From assembly GCA_016462375.1 (NCBI GenBank), contig JAEMTJ010000025.1:1-19004 (forward strand): a stretch of DNA of 19,004 bases. Reading direction: 5' to 3'. Positions 7,126 through 14,761 of this stretch are shown here, in pieces (position 1 is the stretch's first letter; every line of letters starts with the position of its first letter). This DNA is from Rhodoluna sp. (GTDB lineage: Bacteria > Actinomycetota > Actinomycetes > Actinomycetales > Microbacteriaceae). A program made the translations under genes and the position numbers. The notes under the pieces are model-generated. The model made no database searches, was not told where the DNA came from, and saw only the letters and a list, made by a program, of their open reading frames with translations.

Positions 7126-7758
7126 CTAAAGCGCTCTAAGCCAATTGGAAATCAAGCGCAAACCTGCCTCACCTGATTTCTCTGGATGGAACTGCGTTGC
7201 AACAAGTGGGCCATTCTCAACAGCTGCAACAAATCTAGAACCGTATTCCGCCCAAGTAACTTTAGGCTTGGCAAAAGCAGCCTCACGTTCTAGTGCAAAA
7301 TCAGCTGCTCCATAAGAGTGCACAAAATAGAAACGTTCATTCTCGACACCTTCAAAAAGTGACGAACCAACTGGAACCTCAACCGTGTTCCAACCAATGT
7401 GCGGCAATGTTGGAGAATCTAACTTCGTAACTTCGCCCGACCATTGACCTAGTCCTTCAGTGTTTACTCCATGCTCATTGCCTGAGTCGAACATGACTTG
7501 AAGGCCAACACAAATGCCAAACACTGCTTTGCCTGCAGAAAGTCTCTGGTCAATCAAAGATTCAGCACCGATGTTTCTAAGTTGATCCATCACTGTTGGA
7601 AAAGATCCGACGCCAGGCACGACCAGACCATCAGCTTCTAGCGCTTTGGTTCTATCTGCAGTGAGTGTAACTTCCGCGCCTTCGTGAATGAATGCATTCA
7701 CCACCGAATGAACATTGCCACTACCAAAATCTAGAACTACAATTTTTGGTTGATTCAC
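7126..7758 (-). CDS. hisH: Imidazole glycerol phosphate synthase, glutaminase subunit HisH
   Basis: This class I glutamine amidotransferase subunit (210 aa) releases ammonia from glutamine and channels it to HisF, which makes IGP and AICAR from PRFAR. The catalytic triad is visible: Cys83 in GICVGLQ, and His191 and Glu193 in QFHPEKSG. It also has the GVGSF oxyanion-strand region (50-53) and the LPHIGWN and YFVHSYGA stretches typical of HisH. The start is a GTG at 7758 that overlaps the hisB TGA (GTGA, 4-base overlap), implying coupled translation. The partner hisF is not in this window. Confidence 0.96.
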   Translation of the reverse strand: MNQPKIVVLDFGSGNVHSVVNAFIHEGAEVTLTADRTKALEADGLVVPGVGSFPTVMDQLRNIGAESLIDQRLSAGKAVFGICVGLQVMFDSGNEHGVNTEGLGQWSGEVTKLDSPTLPHIGWNTVEVPVGSSLFEGVENERFYFVHSYGAADFALEREAAFAKPKVTWAEYGSRFVAAVENGPLVATQFHPEKSGEAGLRLISNWLRAL

Positions 7759-8354
7759 AGAGAACCTTTAGTTGATGGAACACCAACTACTCGAGGGTCG
7801 CTTTCAACCGCTTTCCTAAGTGCTCGCGCAAATGCCTTGAACTCTGATTCGGCAATGTGGTGCGGGTCTCTTCCATCAAGGACATTGATGTGAACGGTGA
7901 TATCTGCATTCAAACAAATAGCTTCAAAGACGTGACGAACTAGAGAGCCGGTAAAGTGTCCGCCGATAGCATGAAACTCAAAGCCAGCTGGCTCACCGGT
8001 GTGAGACAGGAATGGACGACCAGAAAGATCAACAACTGCTCGGACCAAAGCATCATCGAGAGGAACAGTGGCATCGCCGTAACGAGCAATTCCGCTCTTA
8101 TCTCCCAGTGCTTGCTTTAAAGCTTGACCCAATGCAATAGCGGTGTCCTCGACCGTGTGATGGATGTCAATCTCGGTGTCTCCAGATGACTCAATTTCCA
8201 AATCAATCATTGAGTGTTTGGCGAATGCGGTGAGTAGATGATCGTAAAAAGGAACAGTCGTGTTGATGTTTGAGCTTCCTGAACCATCAAGGTTCAAGCT
8301 CAGTTTCACTGAAGACTCAGAAGTCTTTCTTTCGATAGAAGCGCTACGGCTCAT
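7755..8354 (-). CDS. hisB: Imidazoleglycerol-phosphate dehydratase
   Basis: HisB (199 aa) dehydrates IGP to imidazole acetol-phosphate using two Mn ions. Both metal-binding motifs are intact: HHTVED at 65-70, and DPHHIAESEFKAFARAL from 163, with the two His at 165-166. It is the monofunctional form, without the phosphatase domain found in enterobacterial HisB. The ATG at 8354 has a purine-rich AAAGG about 8 bases upstream. It follows hisC after a 61-base spacer that contains an imperfect hairpin, and its stop overlaps hisH. Confidence 0.97.
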   Translation of the reverse strand: MSRSASIERKTSESSVKLSLNLDGSGSSNINTTVPFYDHLLTAFAKHSMIDLEIESSGDTEIDIHHTVEDTAIALGQALKQALGDKSGIARYGDATVPLDDALVRAVVDLSGRPFLSHTGEPAGFEFHAIGGHFTGSLVRHVFEAICLNADITVHINVLDGRDPHHIAESEFKAFARALRKAVESDPRVVGVPSTKGSL

Positions 8355-8370
8355 TTAGTTTGCCTTTCCA

Positions 8371-8393
8371 GCAAAGATTCTTAGAAGATTTGC
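8371..8393 (-). repeat. Imperfect inverted repeat in the hisC-hisB spacer
   Basis: The sequence is symmetric: outer arms GCAAA and TTTGC, inner arms TTC and GAA around a TTA centre, separated by mismatched 2-base steps. It lies in the 61-base spacer between hisC and hisB. As RNA it would be a weak, interrupted hairpin. No function can be assigned. Confidence 0.3.
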
Positions 8394-8415
8394 CGACCCT
8401 GGCACTGCTCTAATT

Positions 8416-9495
8416 CTACTTTGAACTCAAGAGATCGGTAATAGCCGATATCACGGCGGAAGTCTCTTCTTCGGTGCCCACCGTTATGCGCAACGTTTGA
8501 GGGATCCCAACATTCCTAACTAGGATTCCCCGCTCTAACAGCGCAGTCCACATCTGATCGGGATTTTCCAAACCGCCTACCAAAATAAAGTTGGCATCGC
8601 TGCGGTATGGGTCTAAGCCGATGTCTTGGAATGCGACGTATAGTCTGTCGCGCTGCTCTCGAATCTCCTCAACAGTTCTCAACATCTCATGGCTGTGCGC
8701 CAAGGCTGCCTCGGCCGCAGCTTGAGTCAAGGCACTTAGGTGATAAGGCAAGCGAACTAGTCTCATCGCATCACAGACAGCTGCATCGGAAGCTAAATAG
8801 CCAACACGTGCTCCTGCAAAGGCAAAAGCTTTCGACATTGTGCGACTGATAAGTAATCTCTCTCGGCCATCTAGTAATGACAGAGCAGAGTCGTCGTTAA
8901 GAGAAAATTCGGCATATGCCTCATCAACAACAAGTACTCCGCTGGTAGCAGCATAGGCAGCCTCGATTACATCAAGTGAGACTGGAGTTCCGGTTGGATT
9001 GTTAGGCGAACAGATGATGGTGATATCAGGTTGGTGTTCTCTGATAGCTTCGACGACAAGCCCCGCACTCAACTCAAATCTTTCTGGCCGCTGAATCTCA
9101 ACGTAAGCTGTGTCAGTTGAAGAAGCTATCAGTGAATACATGCTGTATGTTGGGGAAAAGCTCAGAGCCTTGCGACCAGGACCACCAAATGCCATGAAAA
9201 TCTGTTGCAGAATTTCATTGGAACCATTAGCAGCCCACAGCTGCGTTTCATTTAGGTCATGCCCAAGGTATTTAGCCAAGGCAAGACGCAGTTGAGTGAA
9301 CTCACGATCCGGGTACCGGTTGATTGCCTTTAGAGCAATTGCCAAGCGACTAATAATGTCGACAAGGATTGACTCACTAATCTCATGGGTGTTTTCATTG
9401 ACATTTAAGGCAACAGGCACGTGCAATTGTGGTGCACCATATGGTGCTCGACCCTTGAGAGAGTCCCTAATTGGTAGATCATTTAGTTCGGCCAT
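8416..9495 (-). CDS. hisC: Histidinol-phosphate aminotransferase
   Basis: A PLP-dependent class I/II aminotransferase (359 aa) that converts imidazole acetol-phosphate and glutamate to histidinol-phosphate. Visible are NVNENT (31-36), the RYPD motif (60-63), ANGSNEILQQI, CSPNNPTGTP (162-171), VVDEAYAEF (189-197) and the PLP lysine Lys222 in SRTMSKAFAFAGARVGY. The length is normal. The ATG at 9495 has no strong SD; a 15-bp palindrome (9501-9515) lies directly upstream, in the 34-base gap after the LysM gene. No separate hisC promoter is obvious, so transcription may come from the LysM promoter or from within that gene. Confidence 0.96.
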   Translation of the reverse strand: MAELNDLPIRDSLKGRAPYGAPQLHVPVALNVNENTHEISESILVDIISRLAIALKAINRYPDREFTQLRLALAKYLGHDLNETQLWAANGSNEILQQIFMAFGGPGRKALSFSPTYSMYSLIASSTDTAYVEIQRPERFELSAGLVVEAIREHQPDITIICSPNNPTGTPVSLDVIEAAYAATSGVLVVDEAYAEFSLNDDSALSLLDGRERLLISRTMSKAFAFAGARVGYLASDAAVCDAMRLVRLPYHLSALTQAAAEAALAHSHEMLRTVEEIREQRDRLYVAFQDIGLDPYRSDANFILVGGLENPDQMWTALLERGILVRNVGIPQTLRITVGTEEETSAVISAITDLLSSK

Positions 9496-9500
9496 TTATC

Positions 9501-9515
9501 AAGGTTACTAACCTT
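9501..9515. repeat. 15-bp palindrome just upstream of hisC
   Basis: AAGGTTA and TAACCTT flank a single central C, a perfect 7-bp dyad that ends five bases from the hisC ATG. As DNA it could be an operator. As RNA it could form a small hairpin that sequesters the only SD-like AAGG. The symmetry is observed; either role is inference. Confidence 0.5.
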
Positions 9516-9529
9516 CGCACCAAAAGAAA

Positions 9530-9934
9530 CTAACTGCGCGGAATAGCTAACCTCATGCCCGCAGAAACAACTGTGTCAGAGAGATTGTTCAAAGAAACTA
9601 CGTCCTGAATGAAATCTCTTGGATCTCTTCCTGAGGCATGACGTTCAGCGATAGCCCAAAGGGAATCCCCACTCATCACTGTGACGTATATGAAGTTCTT
9701 TGCAGAAGAGTTAGTAAGAGCAGCGTTGTTGGCCTCGGCCGGCTGGACTGCAGATGCCTGACCGAAGAAAAGCAAGTACGCAGTAATTACTAGAACGGTC
9801 CAGGCGATCAGTCTTCGAGCAATTCGAACTGAAGGTCGAACCTGAGGTGCAGAATTCTGAAAGACCTGGTTGGCCTTGTCTGAGCGAACCTGACGGACTC
9901 GGTGCATCGGGAACTCTATGATTTGAGCTGACAT
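9530..9934 (-). CDS. LysM-domain membrane protein, probable SOS-induced division inhibitor (YneA/DivS/Rv2719c-like)
   Basis: A 134-aa protein with a basic cytoplasmic N-terminus (about 1-40), one hydrophobic segment at about 41-59 (RLIAWTVLVITAYLLFFG), a short Ala-rich linker, and one LysM peptidoglycan-binding domain at about 82-132, with the GDSLWAIAERH core and a final MRLAIP. Type II membrane topology with the LysM domain outside fits. It is divergent from lexA and has its own SOS box just upstream. This arrangement is shared with yneA next to lexA in Bacillus and divS or Rv2719c in corynebacteria and mycobacteria, whose products delay division during DNA damage. The ATG at 9934 has an SD AAAGGG six bases upstream. 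Membrane LysM protein: high confidence. Division inhibitor: inference from position. Confidence 0.88.
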   Translation of the reverse strand: MSAQIIEFPMHRVRQVRSDKANQVFQNSAPQVRPSVRIARRLIAWTVLVITAYLLFFGQASAVQPAEANNAALTNSSAKNFIYVTVMSGDSLWAIAERHASGRDPRDFIQDVVSLNNLSDTVVSAGMRLAIPRS

Positions 9935-9948
9935 TTTGTGCCCTTTCT

Positions 9949-9964
9949 TCGAACATTTGTTCTA
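9949..9964. promoter_or_regulatory. LexA-binding SOS box (LysM gene side)
   Basis: TCGAACATTTGTTCTA differs at one base from the actinobacterial SOS box TCGAAC-N4-GTTCGA. It lies 15-30 bases before the LysM ATG and just downstream of the predicted transcription start, where bound LexA would block initiation or clearance. Confidence 0.85.
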
Positions 9965-9973
9965 ATACGAACA

Positions 9974-10003
9974 AGATTACGAGGTTTATCGCAATATTGT
10001 CAA
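9974..10003 (-). promoter_or_regulatory. Promoter of the LysM gene
   Basis: On the minus strand, TTGACA (10003-9998) and TAATCT (9979-9974) are 18 bases apart, close to the sigma-70 consensus. The predicted start near 9967 falls beside the SOS box. It may also be the main promoter for hisC-hisB-hisH-priA-sseB downstream, since no other one is evident. Confidence 0.65.
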
Positions 10004-10020
10004 GAATTTTTGGCTTTTTA

Positions 10021-10036
10021 TCGAAAATGTGTTTGA
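10021..10036. promoter_or_regulatory. LexA-binding SOS box (lexA side)
   Basis: TCGAAAATGTGTTTGA matches TCGAAC-N4-GTTCGA with two symmetric changes, so it stays a good dyad. It overlaps the proposed -35 of lexA, which fits autorepression. The distance to the lexA ATG is 88 bases. Confidence 0.7.
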
Positions 10037-10061
10037 TATATTCGCACAAATCGAATAGATT
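10033..10061 (+). promoter_or_regulatory. Candidate lexA promoter
   Basis: TTGATA (10033-10038) and TAGATT (10056-10061) are 17 bases apart. The -35 overlaps the second SOS box, as expected for a self-repressed gene. The leader to the ATG would be about 57 bases. Confidence 0.5.
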
Positions 10062-10124
10062 TTTGATAGTTGCCTTAAAAGACATCTAATCGAGAACCAC
10101 CGACATCGCACCAGAGAGGTTGAA

Positions 10125-10784
10125 ATGACCCGGAAAAACAGTGATTCACTAACGGATATTCAAGCTGCAATCCTGCAGATGATCATGCAAAGCAAGGCAG
10201 CTAGAGGCATTGTTCCCTCAATGAGAGAGATTGCCGAGGCCGTTGGCCTAAGCGCTGTCGCCAGCGTTTCTTATCAGCTGGATAACCTGGAGCAAAAGGG
10301 CTATATCCGCCGGCAGGACAACCTTTCTAGGAACATTGAAGTTCTCATAACTCCTGAGGGTTGGGAAGAATCTGGGTCGAGCCAATCAGAGAACGCAATA
10401 CCGATGGCTGCAACCGCGATGGTCCCGCTGGTCGGTCAAATCGCCGCCGGGTTCCCAATTACAGCTGATCAGAATGTTGAAGAGATTTTCCCACTTCCTA
10501 GGACTCTGGTTGGTTCAGGAGAGCTCTTTATGTTGCGAGTCAAGGGTGAGTCAATGATTGATGCTGCAATCTGTGACGGCGATTGGGTAGTTGTTAGAGC
10601 ACAGAAGACTGCCGAGAATGGTGACATTGTTGCTGCTGAGATTGATGGTGAAGCAACAGTAAAGGCTTTCAAACAGCGCGATGGCAAAACTTGGTTACTC
10701 CCCCGCAATAGCGCATTTGAACCAATTGATGGAACTCAATCAACAATTATGGGAATAGTAGTTAGCGTTCTTCGCAAGATTTAG
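10125..10784 (+). CDS. lexA: LexA repressor, SOS regulator
   Basis: LexA represses the SOS genes and cleaves itself when RecA-ssDNA filaments form. The 219-aa product has an N-terminal winged helix (1-75; IVPSMREIAEAVGL and SVSYQLDNLEQKGYIRR form the recognition part), a linker, and an S24 peptidase domain. The self-cleavage site Ala108-Gly109 lies in VGQIAAGFP. The catalytic dyad is Ser143 in GESMIDA and Lys180 in EATVKAF. The ATG at 10125 follows a GAGAGG SD. It is divergent from the LysM gene, with two SOS boxes between them, and its stop overlaps the hflX stop by 4 bases. Confidence 0.98.
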   Translation: MTRKNSDSLTDIQAAILQMIMQSKAARGIVPSMREIAEAVGLSAVASVSYQLDNLEQKGYIRRQDNLSRNIEVLITPEGWEESGSSQSENAIPMAATAMVPLVGQIAAGFPITADQNVEEIFPLPRTLVGSGELFMLRVKGESMIDAAICDGDWVVVRAQKTAENGDIVAAEIDGEATVKAFKQRDGKTWLLPRNSAFEPIDGTQSTIMGIVVSVLRKI

Positions 10785-12277
10785 ATTTTGAATTGTTCTA
10801 GCTCAGAAGCAATATCTGCTCTGACTAAGGCTTCAATGAATGTTCCCTCTTCGCGGTAGTCGATTACCTGAATTTGTGAATTCAAGTGCATTCGTGAAAC
10901 CAAATCTCCTCGGTTGTAAGGAATAAGCACTCTAACAAAGACATTAGGGCGTGGTAGCAGTTCCGAAATCTTCTTTTGCAGCTCCGCGATGCCCTCCCCT
11001 GAACGAGAAGAAACAAATACACAATTTTGCTCCATGCCCCTGAGCGCAAGAACCGTAGCTTCATCGACTACGTCGACTTTATTGAAAACAACTAGCTCCG
11101 CAACCGTTCCTGCATCTACTTCAGCAATTACTTTTCTAACTGTTTCTATCTGTGAACCAGGATCTGGATGAGAAGCATCAACAACGTGCACAATCAAATC
11201 GCTGTCAGCAATCTCCTCAAGGGTTGATCGGAATGCTTCAACTAATTGATGAGGAAGGTTTCTAACAAAGCCCACGGTGTCAGCAAGCGTGAATTCTCGC
11301 CCATCTGGCGTCTTGGTCTGTCGAACAGTTGGATCAAGGGTCGCAAACAGCGCATTCTCAACCAATACACCTGCCGAGGTTAGACGATTCAGCAAAGAAG
11401 ACTTTCCGGCGTTGGTGTAACCAGCAATGGCTACCGAAGGGATCTGAGTTCGTTTACGGTTTGCTCTCTTGGTCACCCGAGCAGGTTTCATGGCAGCGAT
11501 TTGCTTACGCAATTTGGCCATCCGGATGTTAATTCTTCTGCGGTCTAATTCGATCTTGGTTTCACCTGGACCTCTCGAACCAATGCCTTCTCCACCAGCT
11601 GCGCGGCCACCGGCTTGGCGTGACATGGATTCACCCCAACCACGCAAACGCGGCAAAAGATATTCAAGCTGTGCTAGTTCAACTTGAGCTTTACCTTCGC
11701 GGCTCTTTGCATGTTGAGCAAAGATTTCAAGAATTATCGCGGTGCGGTCAATGACTTTAACCTTGACAACATCTTCTAATGCTCTCCTTTGTGATGGTGC
11801 TAACTCGGTGTCTGCAATAACAGTGTCGGCCTCAATTGCTTTTACTAGATCTTGCAATTCGATTGCTTTACCTTTGCCTAGAAAAGTCGCCGGATCTGGA
11901 TGCTGCCTTCGCTGAAGCAAGCCATCCAAGACTTCAGCACCTGCTGTTTCGGCAAGAGCAGCAAGTTCTCTAAGGGAGTTCTCTGCATCCTGTAATGAGT
12001 TCTCCCCCCAAATGCCTATAAGGACGACTCGCTCAAGTTGGAGTTCGCGATACTCAACTTCACTGATGTCCTGCATCTGGGTTGATAGACCAGGTACCTT
12101 ACGAAGTGCCGCCCTATCAGCGAGATCCTGCTGATCACCGTCAAAGTCATTTGGGACGTCGTCTCTAACGCCTAGTGCTTGAGCACGTTGGTCTCTACCA
12201 AGGATGCGGTCGATTAGGGCAGCGCCAGTAGTAGCGCCTGCAGGCGTGCTCTCATCATCGTTCTCTTCAAAAGTCAT
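10781..12277 (-). CDS. hflX: Ribosome-associated GTPase HflX
   Basis: HflX binds the ribosome and helps to split or rescue stalled ribosomes, notably under heat or antibiotic stress. Seen in order, numbering from the chosen ATG: an N-terminal HflX domain (about 75-165, with LLQRRQHPDPATFLGKGK), a glycine- and arginine-rich segment leading into a helical region (about 215-280, GSRGPGETKIELDRRRIN), and the G domain with GYTNAGKS (286-293), DTVGF (333-337), NKVD (399-402) and SSRSGEG (423-429). A short C-terminal domain follows. The ATG at 12277 gives 498 aa. A GTG at 12331 is in frame but would add 18 unlikely residues and overlap the divergent methyltransferase start. The stop overlaps lexA by 4 bases. 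Confidence 0.95.
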   Translation of the reverse strand: MTFEENDDESTPAGATTGAALIDRILGRDQRAQALGVRDDVPNDFDGDQQDLADRAALRKVPGLSTQMQDISEVEYRELQLERVVLIGIWGENSLQDAENSLRELAALAETAGAEVLDGLLQRRQHPDPATFLGKGKAIELQDLVKAIEADTVIADTELAPSQRRALEDVVKVKVIDRTAIILEIFAQHAKSREGKAQVELAQLEYLLPRLRGWGESMSRQAGGRAAGGEGIGSRGPGETKIELDRRRINIRMAKLRKQIAAMKPARVTKRANRKRTQIPSVAIAGYTNAGKSSLLNRLTSAGVLVENALFATLDPTVRQTKTPDGREFTLADTVGFVRNLPHQLVEAFRSTLEEIADSDLIVHVVDASHPDPGSQIETVRKVIAEVDAGTVAELVVFNKVDVVDEATVLALRGMEQNCVFVSSRSGEGIAELQKKISELLPRPNVFVRVLIPYNRGDLVSRMHLNSQIQVIDYREEGTFIEALVRADIASELEQFKI

Positions 12278-12321
12278 ATCTGCTATAAGACTAGTTCTGA
12301 ATAGGGAGTATTGTTTTTCTC

Positions 12322-12927
12322 GTGTCCTCACATTATTTCGATGAATCCCCTGGCGGTGTTTTCAGGCCAAAAGAGATAACAGTTACTCTCGCTGGCCAGA
12401 ACATCAAGGTGCTAACCGCAGGTTCGGTATTCAGCCCTGACCATCTTGATCAGGGAACTGCGGTGCTGCTCGAGCATCTATCAATAGCCACCCCTACTGG
12501 AACTTTTCTAGACATTGGTTGTGGCTGGGGGCCAATCGCTATTGCACTTGCATTGAACTCTCCAAAGGCTAGCGTTTACGCAATAGATGTCAACGAGCGA
12601 AGCCTAGAACTCACCCGCCTAAACGCAGAAAAACTTGGACTGAAAAATTTGATTGTCTGCAAACCGGATGAGGTTCCAGCAGAAGTATCTTTTGATCAGA
12701 TTTGGTCTAATCCCCCAATTCGAGTCGGTAAAGCTGCCCTACATGAAATTCTGCAGACCTGGATAAACCGACTTGCTCCAGCTTCAAGCGCCTATTTGGT
12801 GGTTCAAAAGAACTTAGGTTCAGACTCATTGCAAAAGTGGCTAGTGGCAGAATTCGTTCAGGAATTTTCAACCACAAGAATTGATACTGCGAAAAGTTTT
12901 AGAGTGCTAAAGGTTGCTAAGAACTAA
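12322..12927 (+). CDS. Class I SAM-dependent methyltransferase, RsmC-like
   Basis: A 201-aa single-domain methyltransferase of the MTS type. The SAM-binding motif I is FLDIGCGWGP (62-71), an acidic residue follows in AIDVNERSL, and the catalytic NPPIRVGK motif (130-137) is of the NPP-F/I class that modifies exocyclic amines of purines. RsmC, which makes m2G in 16S rRNA, has this domain plus an extra N-terminal copy that is missing here. An rRNA guanine-N2 target is therefore plausible but unproven. The start is a GTG at 12322, with AGGGAG 13 bases upstream. The gene diverges from hflX and its last 11 bases overlap the end of dapF. Confidence 0.85.
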   Translation: MSSHYFDESPGGVFRPKEITVTLAGQNIKVLTAGSVFSPDHLDQGTAVLLEHLSIATPTGTFLDIGCGWGPIAIALALNSPKASVYAIDVNERSLELTRLNAEKLGLKNLIVCKPDEVPAEVSFDQIWSNPPIRVGKAALHEILQTWINRLAPASSAYLVVQKNLGSDSLQKWLVAEFVQEFSTTRIDTAKSFRVLKVAKN

Positions 12928-13798
12928 AGGTGTAGGTTCCTTCAAAAGTCAGCTCAGCAGGACCTGACAGCCCCACATGTTCACCCTCTTCTGTGGCAAA
13001 CATTCTCACGCCAAGAGTTCCACCTGGCACATCAACAGTCCACTGATTAGGTGCAGATGCTCCAGCCCAAAGTCTGGTGGCAAGAGCCGCAGCGACAATT
13101 CCAGTTCCGCAAGATAGTGTTTCACCAACACCACGTTCAAAAACTCTCATGCTGATTTTGCCAACACCGTTTGTAATCATCGGCTCAGCTGGAACTACAA
13201 ATTCAACATTTGTGCCGCTCTCCGGCAAAGGTGAAATTTTAGGTGCAGCAGTTAGATCAAGTGAATCTAATTCCGACTGCTCAGCCAGAGCTACAACAAC
13301 ATGTGGGTTACCCACATTTATTCCCTGTCCCGGTCTAGCAACATCAAGCCCACGAGCAGTAACCAGTAACTCTTCTGATTCTGGTTTCCAGCGGCCCATG
13401 TCTACTGCAAAACCTGCTCTGTTTCTCTGTATGTCGCGCACTCCAGCGCGTGTTCCGACATGGAGGACTTTAGTGTCAGCAAGCTCAACAAGACCCTTTT
13501 CAGTTAGGTACCTTGCAAATACTCGAATACCATTTCCGCACATCTCTGCAATAGAACCATCAGCATTTCGATAATCCATAAACCATTCAGCGCTGGCTTC
13601 CTCAGCCAGGCTGGCGGCACCTCCAGCAATTGAAGCTGATTTGACTACACGGATAACCCCGTCAGCACCTATTCCAAATTTGCGATTGCAGAGCTCAACA
13701 ACTTCGGCTGCAGAAACATCGTCAGTCCCATCTGCATCCAAGAACAGGATGAAATCATTGCCCGTTCCTTGGCCTTTAGTGAATTGCAGAGTACGCAT
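12917..13798 (-). CDS. dapF: Diaminopimelate epimerase
   Basis: DapF is a PLP-independent racemase that converts LL- to meso-diaminopimelate, the precursor of lysine and, in many actinomycetes, of the peptidoglycan cross-link. The 293-aa product keeps both catalytic cysteines: Cys87 in EMCGNGIRVFARYL and Cys230 in GETLSCGTGIVAAAL. QGTGNDFI (10-17) and GVGKISMRVFERGVGE are also typical. The ATG at 13798 lies 9 bases after the miaA stop, so it is probably in the recA-recX-miaB-miaA transcript. Its stop overlaps the opposite methyltransferase gene. Confidence 0.97.
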   Translation of the reverse strand: MRTLQFTKGQGTGNDFILFLDADGTDDVSAAEVVELCNRKFGIGADGVIRVVKSASIAGGAASLAEEASAEWFMDYRNADGSIAEMCGNGIRVFARYLTEKGLVELADTKVLHVGTRAGVRDIQRNRAGFAVDMGRWKPESEELLVTARGLDVARPGQGINVGNPHVVVALAEQSELDSLDLTAAPKISPLPESGTNVEFVVPAEPMITNGVGKISMRVFERGVGETLSCGTGIVAAALATRLWAGASAPNQWTVDVPGGTLGVRMFATEEGEHVGLSGPAELTFEGTYTFSS

Positions 13799-13807
13799 GG
13801 ATTAACT

Positions 13808-14761
13808 CTACTTCCCGCTCGTAAGCAGATTTGAATAAATTAATTCCATAACTTCCTCAACCAGATTCTCGTTTTGATAATCAAACCAATTGATTCTCGG
13901 GTCTCGCCTAAACCACGACATTTGTCGGCGAGCATATCTCTGAGTGAGCTGAGTGGTTTGAGCAATGGCCTCTTCTTGCTCTATCAACCCATCGATTTGT
14001 TCCAATGCTTGGGAGTAACCTATCGCCTGTCTTGCTGTCTTGGACTCTCTCAACCCTTGATCAATCAGGCCGCTAACCTCAGCTACCAGACCGTCTTCCC
14101 ACATCTTTTCAACTCGCTTGGCTAAACGGTCAACCAGATGTGCTCGGTCAGAGTTAAGCCCAATCTCCAATACAGGTAAGAACGATTCCCACTGTTCAGG
14201 AAGGGCAGCAACAAAGGGTTCACCGGTAATCATCACAATTTCCAATGCTCTAACTATTCGCCTCCCGTTCATCGGTTCAATGCGACTGGCCGCTACCTCA
14301 TCGAGAAGTGCAAGCTTGGCATGCATGGCCTCAGGCCCTAGAACTACCAGCTCTTGCTCTAACTTCGCTCGAAGTTCTTCATCTCGCCCTGGAAAATCAA
14401 AAGTGTTTACCAGCGCTGCCACATACAACATCGAACCACCAACCACTATTGGAAATACTCCATCCGAAACCAGCGCTGATATCTTTTCTCTAGCCACAAC
14501 CTGATAGTTAGCAGCGGTGCTCTCCTGCGTGACAGATAGCCAGTCGATTAGATGGTGAGTGATACCTCTGCGGTCTGCAAGTGGAAGTTTTGCTGTGCCG
14601 ATATCCATACCTTGATAGAACTGCATTGCATCAGCATTAACAATTTCAGCCCTAATCCCCTTCGTGGCTAACCTGGCTGCGATTTCCAAGGCCAAACCAC
14701 TCTTGCCCGAGCCAGTGGGGCCAACTAAACATAGAAACTCAGGCTTTGGGTTCTCAGTCAT
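13808..14761 (-). CDS. miaA: tRNA dimethylallyltransferase
   Basis: MiaA transfers the dimethylallyl group of DMAPP to N6 of A37 in tRNAs that read UNN codons, giving i6A37. In the 317-aa product the P-loop-like GPTGSGKS is at 14-21, NADAMQFYQGMDIGTAKL (42-59) holds the catalytic Asp44, and THHLIDW, VGGSMLYV, FDFPGRDEELR, RRIVRALEI and the C-terminal RRQMSWFRRDPRINWFD follow. It overlaps the miaB stop by 8 bases. MiaB, encoded just upstream, then methylthiolates the same base, so the two form one pathway in one operon. Confidence 0.97.
   Translation of the reverse strand: MTENPKPEFLCLVGPTGSGKSGLALEIAARLATKGIRAEIVNADAMQFYQGMDIGTAKLPLADRRGITHHLIDWLSVTQESTAANYQVVAREKISALVSDGVFPIVVGGSMLYVAALVNTFDFPGRDEELRAKLEQELVVLGPEAMHAKLALLDEVAASRIEPMNGRRIVRALEIVMITGEPFVAALPEQWESFLPVLEIGLNSDRAHLVDRLAKRVEKMWEDGLVAEVSGLIDQGLRESKTARQAIGYSQALEQIDGLIEQEEAIAQTTQLTQRYARRQMSWFRRDPRINWFDYQNENLVEEVMELIYSNLLTSGK

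Noticed and set aside
10051..10066. Third LexA box (TCGAATAGATTTTTGA)
   Set aside because: Only the left half matches well; three mismatches and an A/T-rich background make it weak evidence.
9711..10085. 124-codon minus-strand frame spanning the lexA/LysM intergenic region
   Set aside because: It runs through the promoters and SOS boxes, has a low-complexity product with no domain, and overlaps the LysM gene in another frame.
12278..12331. N-terminal extension of HflX from a GTG at 12331
   Set aside because: The added 18 residues do not look like HflX, and the start would overlap the divergent methyltransferase start. The ATG at 12277 fits better.
13077..13574. 165-codon frame opposite dapF
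   Set aside because: It is antisense to a clearly real gene and has biased Ser/Pro/Thr composition typical of shadow frames.
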